From Pseudomonas piscis (GTDB lineage: Bacteria; Pseudomonadota; Gammaproteobacteria; Pseudomonadales; Pseudomonadaceae): a stretch of 64,000 nucleotides of DNA. This document shows, in pieces, positions 36,492 through 46,100 of this stretch (position 1 is its first letter; each line of letters begins with the position of its first letter). The notes beneath the pieces were generated by a model, which ran no database searches, was not told where the DNA came from, and saw only the letters and a program-made list of their open reading frames with translations. A program made the translations under genes and the position numbers. The stretch is taken from the NCBI RefSeq assembly GCF_009380155.1, contig NZ_WHUV01000001.1, forward strand, positions 1,054,001-1,118,000, read 5' to 3'.

Positions 36492-36863
36492 GAAGGTTTT
36501 CTGACCCGGTCATAAGGGGGCGCGATTATGCCAGAAAACCCTGCTAATCAACGCACAAGCTGCTCGCCGGTAACATTCTTCAACGAAAAAACTGACCCGG
36601 AGCAGAGTTTTCTCCGATTCCTCCCAGGAACGGCAACCCATTGATTTTATTGGACCGTAACCTGTCGGCTGGCGGCCAGGGGCGGTTTCAATGGGGTTAA
36701 AACGCTTGTATGAAATTTCACTCTGAGGGCTTGCCGGGTAGCGTTCCTAGGCTCTATGGCGCGAGGTACCGAGGCTCGGGATGATGAGCATCGATAGCCT
36801 GCCTGCCGCCGAGATCATCGTGCGGGCAAGGAAGCAAGCCCAAGAAAACTCAAGCCGCCCGCA
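36492..36863. other. Intergenic region upstream of pitA
   Basis: A 372-bp region between pitA (reads away to the left) and a small gene on the same strand. It should contain the pitA promoter. I find no pho-box, repeat, or coding sequence in it; open frames that cross it show no protein features. Confidence 0.45.
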
Positions 36864-37064
36864 TCATGGCTGGTCGGCCCTGAGTTCCTTTTCCATTTTC
36901 TGCAGTTCCTGGGTGAACGCCTGGTCGCGAATGCTGGCACGTTTGCGCCAAGGTTTGCGTTCAGGTTCGGGCTGGGCGGCATACAGAGTCACTTCGCCAC
37001 CGTAAACATCCTTGTAACGTTGCTCCTGGCGCTCAAGTTCCGCGCGCAGTTCGTCTTTCGTCAC
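36864..37064 (-). CDS. Small hypothetical protein
   Basis: A 66-residue charged protein ([38 protein letters not shown] then [22 protein letters not shown]), probably helical at both ends with a basic centre. I chose a GTG at 37064 because AGGT lies about eight bases upstream; in-frame ATGs at 37091 and 37106 would add 9-14 residues. Unrecognised family. No operon partner. Confidence 0.55.
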   Translation of the reverse strand: MTKDELRAELERQEQRYKDVYGGEVTLYAAQPEPERKPWRKRASIRDQAFTQELQKMEKELRADQP

Positions 37065-37289
37065 AGTGTTACCTAATTGTGTAAGGTCCATTCCGATGTA
37101 ACGCATGGCAGGGGCGCGCCTACGGGAAAGCAGACTCCACAGCACTCGGGCTTGGGAGTCGCAATCCTTGCAAACGAGCCTTTAATTGCACGCGGCTACG
37201 TCACCGGATGAAAACGCCTGTCGTAGCAACAGCGTCGTCTATTGCAAACGGATTGGCCAAATAGTGTTTGGGGTCAAGCGCTTGCGGCA

Positions 37290-37357
37290 GGTAATCGGCT
37301 ACTGCAGCTGATTACCCGAATGAGTTGGAAGGGGTCGGGGCCCGTTTCCCTCATTCG
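37290..37357. ncRNA. Candidate structured RNA: two adjacent hairpins
   Basis: Hairpin 1 is GGTAATCGGCT / AGCTGATTACC (11 bp, one G-T) with a five-base loop, 37290-37316. Hairpin 2 is CGAATGAG ... CTCATTCG (37317-37324 / 37350-37357), extended inside by GGAA/TTCC after a 2-base bulge. Neither has a downstream U-tract, so a terminator is unlikely. A small RNA or leader is possible; transcription and strand are unknown. Confidence 0.3.
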
Positions 37358-37636
37358 AGCAGTATAGCTTCGGTAAAGAATAACTCTATGACAACGAAGT
37401 TTAAAACTGCCAACTTCATTTATGAGTGTTTTGTTACGTTCAAGTTCTAATCATTTTTTGTGCAGGTGTTGTTCTCAGTCACTTTGCCGACGTAATGCGG
37501 ATGAGTGAGGCACGGTTTGCGCTGATTGTGCTAAATGCGCGGATGATTATTACCTGGAATGAACCAATACCTTGGGTGAATCCATGAATCGCTGATTGTG
37601 AGCACCGAACCGGTTGATTGCACTTGCCGATGAGCG

Positions 37637-37651
37637 GTTCGATAATCGCCC
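37637..37651. promoter_or_regulatory. PcaR box upstream of pcaR
   Basis: GTTCGATAATCGCCC matches the P. putida PcaR site GTTCGATAATCGCAC, as I recall it, at 14 of 15 positions. It lies 78 bp upstream of the pcaR ATG, suggesting autoregulation. Confidence 0.75.
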
Positions 37652-37728
37652 GATATTGCCGTTGCCTGTCGTAGCGCTCGGTTGATACAGCCTGTAATGC
37701 CGCAGAACCACGCCGCAGGGAGCCTGGA

Positions 37729-38571
37729 ATGAACGATCAGATGCGCAACTCCTTCACCTCGATGGCACCGCCGATCGTGGCCTCGGCAGCGAAGAGGATC
37801 CAGGCGTTCACCGGCGATCCGGACTTCATGACCTCCCTGGCCCGGGGCCTGGCGGTGATCCAGGCGTTCCAGGAACGCAAGCGGCACCTGACCATCGCCC
37901 AGATCAGCCACCGTACGGAGATTCCCCGGGCGGCGGTGCGTCGCTGCCTGCACACCCTGATCAAGCTTGGCTATGCCACCACCGACGGACGCACTTATTC
38001 ACTGCTGCCCAAGGTGCTGACCCTGGGTCATGCCTACCTGTCCTCGACCCCCCTGGCCGTTTGCGCACAACCCTACCTGGACCGCATGAGCGAGCAGCTG
38101 CACGAGGCCTGCAACATGGCGACCCTGGAGGGTGACGACATCCTCTACATCGCCCGTTCGGCCACCACCCAACGGCTGATTTCCGTCGATCTTTCGGTGG
38201 GCGGCCGATTGCCGGCCTACTGCACCTCCATGGGACGGATCCTGCTGGCTGCGCTGGATGACTCCTCGCTGCACGAATACCTCGAGCATGCCGACCTGCA
38301 GGCCAAGACCAGCCGCACCCTGCATACTCCGCAGGCATTGCTGGAGTGCCTGCAGCAGGTGCGTCAGCAGGGTTGGTGCATCGTCGACCAGGAGCTGGAG
38401 CAGGGGCTGCGTTCGATTGCCGTGCCGGTGTACGACGCGTCAGGCCAGGTACTGGCAGCCTTGAACGTCAGTACCCATGCCAGCCGAGTCAGCCACGCCG
38501 AGCTGGTACAGCGTTTTCTGCCCGGCCTGCTGGGCGTCAGCCGCGAACTCAGCGCCCAGCTGTTCACTTAA
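37729..38571 (+). CDS. pcaR: IclR-family regulator of beta-ketoadipate genes, PcaR
   Basis: A 280-residue IclR regulator, near the length of P. putida PcaR. The N-terminal winged HTH is around residues 33-90 (SLARGLAVIQAFQERKRHLTIAQISHRTEIPRAAVRRCLHTLIKLGYA). The C-terminal effector domain (ACNMATLEGDDILYIARSA ... GRLPAYCTSMGRILLAAL) is typical of the beta-ketoadipate group; PcaR binds beta-ketoadipate as inducer and activates pcaIJ and neighbours. Upstream PcaR box at 37637-37651. Position directly before pcaK and the pca enzymes supports the name. Confidence 0.95.
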   Translation: MNDQMRNSFTSMAPPIVASAAKRIQAFTGDPDFMTSLARGLAVIQAFQERKRHLTIAQISHRTEIPRAAVRRCLHTLIKLGYATTDGRTYSLLPKVLTLGHAYLSSTPLAVCAQPYLDRMSEQLHEACNMATLEGDDILYIARSATTQRLISVDLSVGGRLPAYCTSMGRILLAALDDSSLHEYLEHADLQAKTSRTLHTPQALLECLQQVRQQGWCIVDQELEQGLRSIAVPVYDASGQVLAALNVSTHASRVSHAELVQRFLPGLLGVSRELSAQLFT

Positions 38572-38574
38572 GCT

Positions 38575-38589
38575 GTGCGATAAACGCCC
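38575..38589. promoter_or_regulatory. PcaR box-like site before pcaK
   Basis: GTGCGATAAACGCCC starts three bases after the pcaR stop and matches the PcaR consensus at about 12 of 15 positions. It is 282 bp upstream of the pcaK start, so a promoter in this 299-bp gap is probable. The rest of the gap holds nothing else recognised. Confidence 0.5.
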
Positions 38590-38870
38590 AGATCCGCTCC
38601 CGGCGAATTGACGTTGTTTCCCCGGGCTGATTAATGTCGCGCCAGTGTCTTCGACTACGCACATCCACAGCCCGCATTTCCTGTGCGGTCCACCCAGTTG
38701 CGCCATCCAATAATAAAGAAGAGGCCAGCCCCATGAGCATGTTCACAGTGCGCCCTTGCCCCCATCACAGCCGCGTCGCCTTGCCTGCCAGCTGATTTGC
38801 CCTTGCCGTCATGATCCGGCCTGCCCAGGCGGAATGTTGCGCACCGGTGGTCTTGCATGGATGAACAGCC

Positions 38871-40217
38871 ATGAACCAACCGCAATCCGCAGTAGGGAAC
38901 TGCCTCGATGTGCAGTCCTTCATCAATGCCCAACCGCTGTCGTCCTACCAGTGGCGGGTGGTGATCCTGTGTTTCTTGATCGTTTTCCTCGATGGCCTGG
39001 ATACGGCGGCCATGGGGTTCATCGCTCCGGCGCTGTCCCAGGACTGGGGCATCGACCGCGCCAGCCTTGGCCCGGTGATGAGCGCTGCGCTGATCGGCAT
39101 GGTTTTCGGCGCCCTGGGTTCCGGGCCGCTGGCCGACCGCTTTGGGCGCAAGGCGGTGTTGGTGGGCGCGGTGGCGCTGTTTGGTGCCTTCAGCCTGGCG
39201 TCGGCCTATAGCGCCAGCGTCCAGCAGTTGTTGGTCTTGCGGTTCCTCACCGGCCTGGGGCTCGGTGCGGGCATGCCCAATGCCACTACGCTGCTTGCCG
39301 AATACACCCCCGAGCGCCACAAATCGCTGCTGGTGACCAGCATGTTCTGCGGTTTCAACCTGGGCATGGCCGCAGGCGGGTTCATCTCCGCCAAGCTGAT
39401 CCCGGCCTTCGGCTGGCATAGCCTTTTGCTGGTGGGGGGCGTCCTGCCGCTGCTCCTGGTCCTGGTGCTCCTGACCTGGTTGCCGGAATCGGCACGGTAC
39501 CTGGTGGTGCGCGGTGCTGGCACCGACAAGGTGCGCAAGGCCCTGGCACCCATAGCCCCGGCCCTGGTCCACGAGGCTGGCAGCTTCAGCGTGCCGGAGC
39601 AGAAGACGGTGCGGGCGCGCAATGTGCTCGCGGTGATCTTCTGCGCCACCTGCAGCCTTGGCACCCTGTTGTTGTGGCTGACCTATTTCATGGGGCTGGT
39701 GATCGTCTACCTGTTGACCAGCTGGTTGCCGACCTTGATGCGCGACAGCGGGGCGAGCCTGGAACAGGCAGCCTTCATCGGTGCTCTGTTCCAGTTTGGC
39801 GGAGTGCTCAGTGCGGTACTGGTGGGCTGGGCGATGGACCGCTTCGACCCGCACAAGGTGATCGGCATCTGCTATCTGCTGGCCGGAGCCTTCGCCTACG
39901 CCGTTGGCCAGAGCCTGGGCAACATGGTGTTGTTGGCCAGCCTGGTGCTGGTCGCCGGCATGTGCGTCAACGGTGCGCAATCGGCGATGCCGTCCCTCGC
40001 CGCTCGCTTCTATCCGACCCAGGGCCGGGCCACTGGTGTCTCGTGGATGCTCGGTGTCGGTCGGTTCGGCGCGATTCTCGGTGCCTGGATGGGCGCGACC
40101 TTGCTGGGTATGGGCTGGAATTTCGCGCAGGTGCTCAGCGCCCTGGTGATTCCTGCGGTATTGGCCACCACAGCGGTGCTGATCAAGGGCCGGGTCAGCC
40201 ACGCCGATGCCACTTGA
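38871..40217 (+). CDS. pcaK: 4-hydroxybenzoate/protocatechuate MFS transporter PcaK
   Basis: A 448-residue aromatic acid:H+ symporter of the MFS. DGLDTAAMGFIAPAL in helix 1 is the signature of the AAHS family, whose Asp residues are needed for transport; GPLADRFGRKAVLVGAV is the loop 2-3 motif and SARYLVVRGAG follows helix 6. PcaK imports 4-hydroxybenzoate or protocatechuate and also mediates chemotaxis to it in pseudomonads. An in-frame stop just upstream fixes the start at 38871. Confidence 0.93.
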   Translation: MNQPQSAVGNCLDVQSFINAQPLSSYQWRVVILCFLIVFLDGLDTAAMGFIAPALSQDWGIDRASLGPVMSAALIGMVFGALGSGPLADRFGRKAVLVGAVALFGAFSLASAYSASVQQLLVLRFLTGLGLGAGMPNATTLLAEYTPERHKSLLVTSMFCGFNLGMAAGGFISAKLIPAFGWHSLLLVGGVLPLLLVLVLLTWLPESARYLVVRGAGTDKVRKALAPIAPALVHEAGSFSVPEQKTVRARNVLAVIFCATCSLGTLLLWLTYFMGLVIVYLLTSWLPTLMRDSGASLEQAAFIGALFQFGGVLSAVLVGWAMDRFDPHKVIGICYLLAGAFAYAVGQSLGNMVLLASLVLVAGMCVNGAQSAMPSLAARFYPTQGRATGVSWMLGVGRFGAILGAWMGATLLGMGWNFAQVLSALVIPAVLATTAVLIKGRVSHADAT

Positions 40218-40299
40218 ACCCGGAACCTTGGGCCCGCCTGCCGGCGAACAGTCGGTGGTTGCTAGCGCTGCAGGACAATAGGTAGCTTCGCAACAATGT

Positions 40300-40333
40300 G
40301 TTCGATAATCGAACAGTTAGTCGATTATCGGAT
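40300..40333. promoter_or_regulatory. PcaR operator at pcaI promoter
   Basis: GTTCGATAATCGAAC (40300-40314) is a perfect 15-bp palindrome around its central base and matches the PcaR consensus. A second inverted copy, AGTCGATTATCGGAT, follows at 40319-40333. Lying about 100-130 bp before the pcaI start, this pair is the likely PcaR activation site. Confidence 0.8.
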
Positions 40334-40428
40334 TGTTTCGTGGTTTTGCCCCGGCTTAACCTTCAGTCACTGCGGCGCCACCTGAGCGCCTTTCCCCAGT
40401 CGCTGGACACTCACCGGGAGCCCCCTCC

Positions 40429-41289
40429 ATGGCTGCAATCCTCTCGCTGCACGAGGCCGTGAAGCAGTTGATCAACGACGGCGACACCGTCGCGCTCGAA
40501 GGTTTCACCCACCTGATCCCCACGGCCGCGGGCCATGAAATCATCCGCCAGGGCAAGCAGGACCTGACCCTGGTGCGGATGACCCCGGACCTGATCTACG
40601 ACCAGCTGATCGGTGCCGGTTGCGCCCGCAAGCTGATTTTCTCCTGGGGTGGCAACCCGGGCGTGGGCTCCCTGCATCGCCTGCGCGACGCCGTGGAAAA
40701 ACAATGGCCGCGGCCGCTGGAGATCGAAGAGCACAGCCATGCCGACCTGGCCAATGCCTACGTCGCCGGGGCCTCGGGTTTGCCGTTCGCCGTGCTACGG
40801 GCCTACGCCGGCTCCGACTTGCCCAAGGTCAACCCGCTGATCAAGAGCGTGACCTGCCCCTTCACCGGTGAAGTGCTGGCGGCGGTGCCTTCGGTGCGCC
40901 CGGATGTCACGGTGATCCACGCGCAAAAAGCCGACCGCAAGGGCAACGTCCTGCTGTGGGGCATCCTCGGCGTGCAGAAGGAGGCGGCGCTGGCCGCCAA
41001 GCGTTGCATCGTCACCGTCGAGGAGATCGTCGATGACCTCGACGCGCCGATGAATGCCTGTGTGCTGCCGACCTGGGCCTTGAGCGCGGTGTGCCATGTG
41101 CCTGGCGGTGCCCATCCGTCCTACGCCCACGGGTATTCCGAGCGCGACAACCGCTTCTACCAGGCGTGGGACCCCGTCGCCCGCGATCGCCAGAGCTTCA
41201 CCGCATGGATCGACCAGTACATTCGCGGTACTGCCGATTTCAGTGAATTCCAGGCCAAGCTGGCCGCAGCCCGGGAGGCCCGGCAATGA
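40429..41289 (+). CDS. pcaI: 3-oxoadipate CoA-transferase subunit A
   Basis: A 286-residue alpha subunit of 3-oxoadipate:succinyl-CoA CoA-transferase. Features: DTVALEGFTHLIPTAAGHEIIRQ, FSWGGNPGVGSLHRLRDAVE, and TVEEIVDDLDAPMNACVLPTW. The long (about 285-residue) form is typical of the Pseudomonas/CatI-type enzyme rather than the ~230-residue E. coli-like subunits. With PcaJ it makes 3-oxoadipyl-CoA. Start is overlapped by nothing; its stop overlaps the pcaJ start by 4 bp. Confidence 0.94.
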   Translation: MAAILSLHEAVKQLINDGDTVALEGFTHLIPTAAGHEIIRQGKQDLTLVRMTPDLIYDQLIGAGCARKLIFSWGGNPGVGSLHRLRDAVEKQWPRPLEIEEHSHADLANAYVAGASGLPFAVLRAYAGSDLPKVNPLIKSVTCPFTGEVLAAVPSVRPDVTVIHAQKADRKGNVLLWGILGVQKEAALAAKRCIVTVEEIVDDLDAPMNACVLPTWALSAVCHVPGGAHPSYAHGYSERDNRFYQAWDPVARDRQSFTAWIDQYIRGTADFSEFQAKLAAAREARQ

Positions 41290-42065
41290 CTTACTCCACC
41301 AATGAAATGATGACCGTGGCCGCGGCGCGGCGCCTGCGCAACGGTTCGGTATGCTTCGTCGGCATCGGCCTGCCGTCCAAGGCCGCCAACCTGGCGCGTC
41401 TCACTTCGTCGCCAGACGTGGTGCTGATCTATGAATCCGGCCCGATCGGTGCCAAGCCCAGCGTCCTGCCGCTATCCATCGGCGACGGTGAACTGGCGGA
41501 AACCGCCGATACCGTGGTCCCCACCGGGGAAATCTTCCGCTATTGGCTGCAAGGTGGGCGGATCGACGTGGGTTTCCTGGGGGCGGCCCAGGTCGACCGC
41601 TTCGGCAATATCAACACCACGGTGGTCGGCGATTATCACCAGCCCAAGGTGCGCCTGCCGGGCGCTGGCGGTGCGCCGGAGATCGCCGGCTCGGCCAAGA
41701 GCGTGCTGATCATCCTCAAGCAGTCCGCCCGGTCCTTCGTCGACAAGCTGGACTTCGTCACCTCGGTCGGCCATGGCGAAGGCGGCGATTCGCGTCAGCG
41801 CCTGGGGCTGCCGGGCGCCGGTCCGGTGGGGATCATCACCGACCTGTGCATCATGGAACCTGAGGCAGGCAGCCATGAGTTCGTCGTCACTTCCCTGCAT
41901 CCGGGAGTGACCCGCGAACAGGTGGTGGAGGCCACGGGCTGGGCCGTCCGTTTCGCCGAACAGGTGGCCCAGACCAGCGCGCCCACCGCGCTGGAATTGA
42001 CGGCGCTGCGCGAACTGGAGGCTCGCACCGCCGCCGCCCATGGCCAGACCCCGGGAGAAGCCTGA
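41286..42065 (+). CDS. pcaJ: 3-oxoadipate CoA-transferase subunit B
   Basis: A 259-residue beta subunit. The catalytic glutamate that forms the CoA thioester is Glu50 in [24 protein letters not shown] and [23 protein letters not shown] are the usual neighbouring segments. It overlaps pcaI by 4 bp (ATGA) and pcaF by 1 bp (TGATG), an arrangement suited to balanced translation. Confidence 0.95.
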   Translation: MTYSTNEMMTVAAARRLRNGSVCFVGIGLPSKAANLARLTSSPDVVLIYESGPIGAKPSVLPLSIGDGELAETADTVVPTGEIFRYWLQGGRIDVGFLGAAQVDRFGNINTTVVGDYHQPKVRLPGAGGAPEIAGSAKSVLIILKQSARSFVDKLDFVTSVGHGEGGDSRQRLGLPGAGPVGIITDLCIMEPEAGSHEFVVTSLHPGVTREQVVEATGWAVRFAEQVAQTSAPTALELTALRELEARTAAAHGQTPGEA

Positions 42066-43267
42066 TGCGCGACGTATTCATCTGCGATGCCATTCGCACC
42101 CCCATCGGCCGCTTTGGCGGCGGCTTGTCCGGCGTGCGGGCCGATGACCTGGCGGCCTTGCCGATCAAGGCGCTGATGGCGCGCAACCAGCAAGTGGACT
42201 GGAGCGCCCTGGACGAAGTGTTCCTCGGCTGTGCCAACCAGGCCGGCGAAGACAACCGCAACGTGGCACGCATGGCGTTGTTGCTCGCCGGCCTGCCGGA
42301 CAGCGTGCCGGGCGTGACCCTCAACCGTCTTTGCGCTTCGGGCATGGAAGCTGTGGGGACGGCGTTTCGTGCCATCGCCAGTGGCGAGATGGAGTTGGCC
42401 ATCGCCGGCGGCGTGGAGTCCATGTCCCGTGCGCCTTTCGTGATGGGCAAGGCCGAGAGTGCCTTTTCCCGCAGCATGCAACTGGAGGACACCACCATCG
42501 GCTGGCGTTTCATCAACCCGTTGATGGAGGCCCGGTACGGGGTGGATGCCATGCCCCAGACCGCCGACAACGTCGCGGATGAGTGGCAGATCTCCCGGGC
42601 CGACCAGGACGCCTTCGCCCTGCGCAGCCAGCGCAAGGCCGCGGCGGCCCAGGCGGCGGGTTTTTTTGCCGAAGAAATAGTGCCGGTGCGCATCACCCAC
42701 AAGAAGGGAGAAACCCTCATCGAGGATGACGAGCACCTGCGTCCGCAGACCACCCTGGAGGCCTTGAACAAACTCAAGCCGGTGAATGGGCCGGACAAGA
42801 GCGTCACCGCCGGCAATGCCTCGGGGGTCAACGACGGCGCCGCCGCGCTGATCCTGGCCTCGGCCGATGCGGTGAGGCAGCACGGTCTGACGCCAAGGGC
42901 CCGGGTCCTGGGCATGGCCAGCGCCGGGGTGGCGCCACGGGTCATGGGCATCGGCCCGGTGCCGGCGGTGCGCAAGCTTACCCAGCGCCTGGGCCTGGCG
43001 GTGGGTGACTTCGATGTGATCGAGCTCAACGAGGCGTTCGCCAGCCAGGCCCTGGCGGTGCTGCGTGAACTGGGGTTGGCGGATGACGCGCACCAGGTCA
43101 ATCCCAACGGTGGCGCCATCGCCCTGGGCCATCCGCTGGGCATGAGCGGGGCCAGGCTGGTGCTGACCGCCTTGCACCAACTGGAGCGGACTGGCGGCAA
43201 GAAAGGCCTGGCCACCCTGTGCGTGGGGGTCGGGCAAGGCCTGGCCCTGGCCATCGAACGGGTCTGA
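42065..43267 (+). CDS. pcaF: 3-oxoadipyl-CoA thiolase
   Basis: A 400-residue thiolase splitting 3-oxoadipyl-CoA into succinyl-CoA and acetyl-CoA, the last pathway step. The nucleophile is Cys90 in [12 protein letters not shown]; His in [12 protein letters not shown] and Cys in [13 protein letters not shown] complete the site. The N-terminus [33 protein letters not shown] is typical of the PcaF/PaaJ subgroup. It follows pcaJ with a 1-bp overlap. Confidence 0.95.
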   Translation: MRDVFICDAIRTPIGRFGGGLSGVRADDLAALPIKALMARNQQVDWSALDEVFLGCANQAGEDNRNVARMALLLAGLPDSVPGVTLNRLCASGMEAVGTAFRAIASGEMELAIAGGVESMSRAPFVMGKAESAFSRSMQLEDTTIGWRFINPLMEARYGVDAMPQTADNVADEWQISRADQDAFALRSQRKAAAAQAAGFFAEEIVPVRITHKKGETLIEDDEHLRPQTTLEALNKLKPVNGPDKSVTAGNASGVNDGAAALILASADAVRQHGLTPRARVLGMASAGVAPRVMGIGPVPAVRKLTQRLGLAVGDFDVIELNEAFASQALAVLRELGLADDAHQVNPNGGAIALGHPLGMSGARLVLTALHQLERTGGKKGLATLCVGVGQGLALAIERV

Positions 43268-43383
43268 CGCCGATTGCCCGTAGCCGTCGAGGCGACTGCG
43301 GGGCCACCTTGTCATGGAGACAGTGGAACGGGAGTGTTGCCAAGTATGTCTAGACTGACACTGTCCCCCATGAGTGAAAAGAC

Positions 43384-44679
43384 ATGACTACAACTACAAG
43401 TCACTACACCGGAGAGGAACGCAGCAAAAGGATCTTTGCCATTGTCGGTGCTTCATCCGGCAACCTGGTGGAATGGTTCGACTTCTATGTCTACGCCTTC
43501 TGCGCCATTTATTTCGCCCCGGCGTTCTTTCCCTCGGACGACCCCACGGTGCAGTTGCTCAACACTGCTGGGGTGTTCGCCGCCGGATTCCTGATGCGCC
43601 CGATCGGCGGCTGGTTGTTCGGCCGGGTCGCCGACCGCCACGGGCGCAAGAACTCGATGATGATCTCGGTGCTGATGATGTGCGCCGGCTCCCTGGTCAT
43701 CGCCTTCCTGCCGACCTATGCCAGCATCGGTGCCTGGGCGCCGTTCCTGCTGCTGATGGCGCGGCTGTTCCAGGGGTTGTCGGTGGGCGGCGAGTACGGC
43801 ACCACCGCCACCTACATGAGCGAGGTGGCGCTCAAGGGCCAGCGTGGTTTCTTCGCGTCATTCCAGTATGTGACCCTGATCGGCGGGCAACTGCTGGCGG
43901 TGCTGGTGCTGGTGATCATCCAGCAGTTCCTCGACGAGGCCGAGCTCAAGGCCTGGGGCTGGCGCATTCCGTTCGTGATCGGCGCCATAGCGGCCTTGAT
44001 CTCGTTGCTGCTGCGCCGTTCGCTGAAGGAAACCAGCAGCCGGCAAACCCGCGAGGACAAGAACGCCGGCAGTGTCGCCGCGCTGTTCAAGCACCATTCG
44101 GCGGCCTTCATCACGGTGCTGGGCTACACCGCCGGTGGTTCGCTGATCTTCTATACCTTCACCACCTACATGCAGAAATACCTGGTGAACACCGCCGGCA
44201 TGCACGCCAAGACCGCCAGCTATGTCATGACTGGCGCCTTGTTCCTGTACATGTGCATGCAACCGCTGTTCGGCATGCTCGCCGACCGCATCGGCCGGCG
44301 TAACTCGATGCTCTGGTTCGGCGCGCTGGGGACATTGTTCACGGTGCCACTCCTGCTGGCCCTGAAGACCGTCAGCAGCCCGCTCCTGGCGTTCGTGCTG
44401 ATTACCCTGGCGCTGGCCATCGTCAGTTTCTACACCTCCATCAGCGGCCTGGTGAAGGCCGAGATGTTCCCGCCCGAGGTCCGGGCGCTGGGCGTGGGGC
44501 TGGCCTATGCGGTGGCCAATGCGATCTTCGGTGGTTCGGCGGAATGGGTGGCCCTGAACTTCAAGAACATGGGCATGGAAAACACTTTCTACTGGTACGT
44601 TACGGTGATGATGGCCATCGCCTTCCTGTTCAGCCTGCGATTGCCCAGGCAGGCCGCCTACCTGCACCACGACCTTTGA
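43384..44679 (+). CDS. pcaT: MFS dicarboxylate (beta-ketoadipate) transporter PcaT
   Basis: A 431-residue permease of the metabolite:H+ symporter family (like KgtP). [22 protein letters not shown] is the family's helix 1; [25 protein letters not shown] and [18 protein letters not shown] are loop motifs. Location between pcaF and pcaB matches P. putida pcaT, proposed to take up beta-ketoadipate. Gap of 116 bp after pcaF may hold an additional promoter; none is recognised. Confidence 0.92.
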   Translation: MTTTTSHYTGEERSKRIFAIVGASSGNLVEWFDFYVYAFCAIYFAPAFFPSDDPTVQLLNTAGVFAAGFLMRPIGGWLFGRVADRHGRKNSMMISVLMMCAGSLVIAFLPTYASIGAWAPFLLLMARLFQGLSVGGEYGTTATYMSEVALKGQRGFFASFQYVTLIGGQLLAVLVLVIIQQFLDEAELKAWGWRIPFVIGAIAALISLLLRRSLKETSSRQTREDKNAGSVAALFKHHSAAFITVLGYTAGGSLIFYTFTTYMQKYLVNTAGMHAKTASYVMTGALFLYMCMQPLFGMLADRIGRRNSMLWFGALGTLFTVPLLLALKTVSSPLLAFVLITLALAIVSFYTSISGLVKAEMFPPEVRALGVGLAYAVANAIFGGSAEWVALNFKNMGMENTFYWYVTVMMAIAFLFSLRLPRQAAYLHHDL

Positions 44680-44724
44680 ACCACGAGCCTGCGCCCGGGT
44701 GGACGCAGGCTGCCAAGGACCCTT

Positions 44725-46089
44725 ATGACCCTAGCTGCGAGCAACCAGCTGTTCGATGCCTATTTCACCGCCCGGCCAATGCGCAGGGTGTTCTGCGACC
44801 AGGGGCGGATCCAGGCCATGCTCGATTTCGAAGCCGCCCTGGCCCGGGCCGAGGCCCGGGTGGGGTTGATCCCGGCCAGCGCCGTCGCGCCGATCGAGGC
44901 CGCCTGCCAGGCCGAGCTGTATGACTTGCAGGCCCTGGGCGAGGCCATAGTCACGGCGGGCAACCCGGCCATCCCGCTGGTCAAGGCCCTGGGCCGGCAA
45001 GTGGCTGCAAACGCCTGCGAAGCCGAGCGCCATGTGCACCTGGGCGCCACCAGCCAGGATGTGATGGACACTGGCCTGGTGCTGCAACTGCGCAGCGCCC
45101 TGGACCTGCTGGAACACGACCTTGAGCGCCTGGGCCAGTGCCTGGTGGCCCAGGCCGAGCGATACGCCGACCTGCCCCTGGCGGGCCGGACCTGGCTGCA
45201 ACATGCCACTCCAGTCACGCTGGGCATGAAGATCGCCGGTTGGCTGGGGGCGGTGACCCGCAGCCGCGAACGCTTGCAGCAACTCAAGCCGCGCTTGCTG
45301 GTGCTGCAATTCGGTGGTGCCTCCGGGACCCTGGCGGCCTTGGGCGAGCAAGCGCTACCGGTGGCTCGGGCCCTGGCCGAGGAGCTGCGCCTGGGCCTGC
45401 CGGAGCAACCCTGGCACACCCAGCGTGATCGCCTGGTGGAGTTCGCCTCGACCCTCGGCCTGTTGGCCGGCAGCCTGGGCAAGCTGGGCCGGGATATAAG
45501 CCTACTGATGCAGACCGAGGCGGCGGAGGTATTCGAGCCGGCGGCGGCGGGCAAGGGCGGCTCCTCGACCATGCCGCACAAGCGCAATCCGGTGGGCTCG
45601 GCGGTGCTGATCAGCGCCGCGACCCGGGTTCCGGGGTTGCTGGCGACACTGTTTTGCGCCATGCCCCAGGAGCACGAGCGCAGCCTGGGGCTGTGGCATG
45701 CCGAATGGGAAACCCTGCCGGAGATCTGCTGCCTGGTATCCGGTGCCCTGCACCAGGCCCTGTCACTGGCCGAGGGCCTGGAGGTGGATCGCCAGCGCAT
45801 GGCGCACAACCTCCAGTTGACCCAGGGGCTGGTTCTGGCAGAGGCGGTGAGCATGGCCCTGGCCCAGCGCCTGGGGCGCGAGACCGCCCACCACCTGCTG
45901 GAACAATGCTGCAAGCGCGCGGTGGCCGAGCAACGCCACCTGCGCGGGGTATTGGGCGAGGATCCCCAGGTCAGTGCCGAGCTGTCGGCGCTGGAGCTGG
46001 ATCGCCTGCTGGATCCGGCGCATTACCTGGGCCAGGCCAAGACCTGGGTCGAGCGCGCCGTGGCTGAACATTTTGCCTTGAAGGCCTGA
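44725..46089 (+). CDS. pcaB: 3-carboxy-cis,cis-muconate cycloisomerase
   Basis: A 454-residue member of the fumarase/aspartase superfamily. The family signature GSSTMPHKRNP at 279-289 is intact; HLGATSQDVMDTGLVLQL and FGGASGTLAALG are other conserved regions. It converts 3-carboxymuconate to 4-carboxymuconolactone after protocatechuate ring cleavage. Followed by pcaD 11 bp later. Confidence 0.95.
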   Translation: MTLAASNQLFDAYFTARPMRRVFCDQGRIQAMLDFEAALARAEARVGLIPASAVAPIEAACQAELYDLQALGEAIVTAGNPAIPLVKALGRQVAANACEAERHVHLGATSQDVMDTGLVLQLRSALDLLEHDLERLGQCLVAQAERYADLPLAGRTWLQHATPVTLGMKIAGWLGAVTRSRERLQQLKPRLLVLQFGGASGTLAALGEQALPVARALAEELRLGLPEQPWHTQRDRLVEFASTLGLLAGSLGKLGRDISLLMQTEAAEVFEPAAAGKGGSSTMPHKRNPVGSAVLISAATRVPGLLATLFCAMPQEHERSLGLWHAEWETLPEICCLVSGALHQALSLAEGLEVDRQRMAHNLQLTQGLVLAEAVSMALAQRLGRETAHHLLEQCCKRAVAEQRHLRGVLGEDPQVSAELSALELDRLLDPAHYLGQAKTWVERAVAEHFALKA

Positions 46090-46100
46090 AGGAGATTGCC

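Larger units (their letters stand above)
37065..37728. other. 664-bp gene-free region upstream of pcaR
   Basis: The longest gene-free stretch in the window. It contains two strong adjacent hairpins (37290-37357), a 10-bp palindrome CAAGCGCTTG at 37275-37284, an AT-rich section (37360-37470) and a PcaR-box-like site at 37637-37651. No convincing protein-coding frame. Confidence 0.5.
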
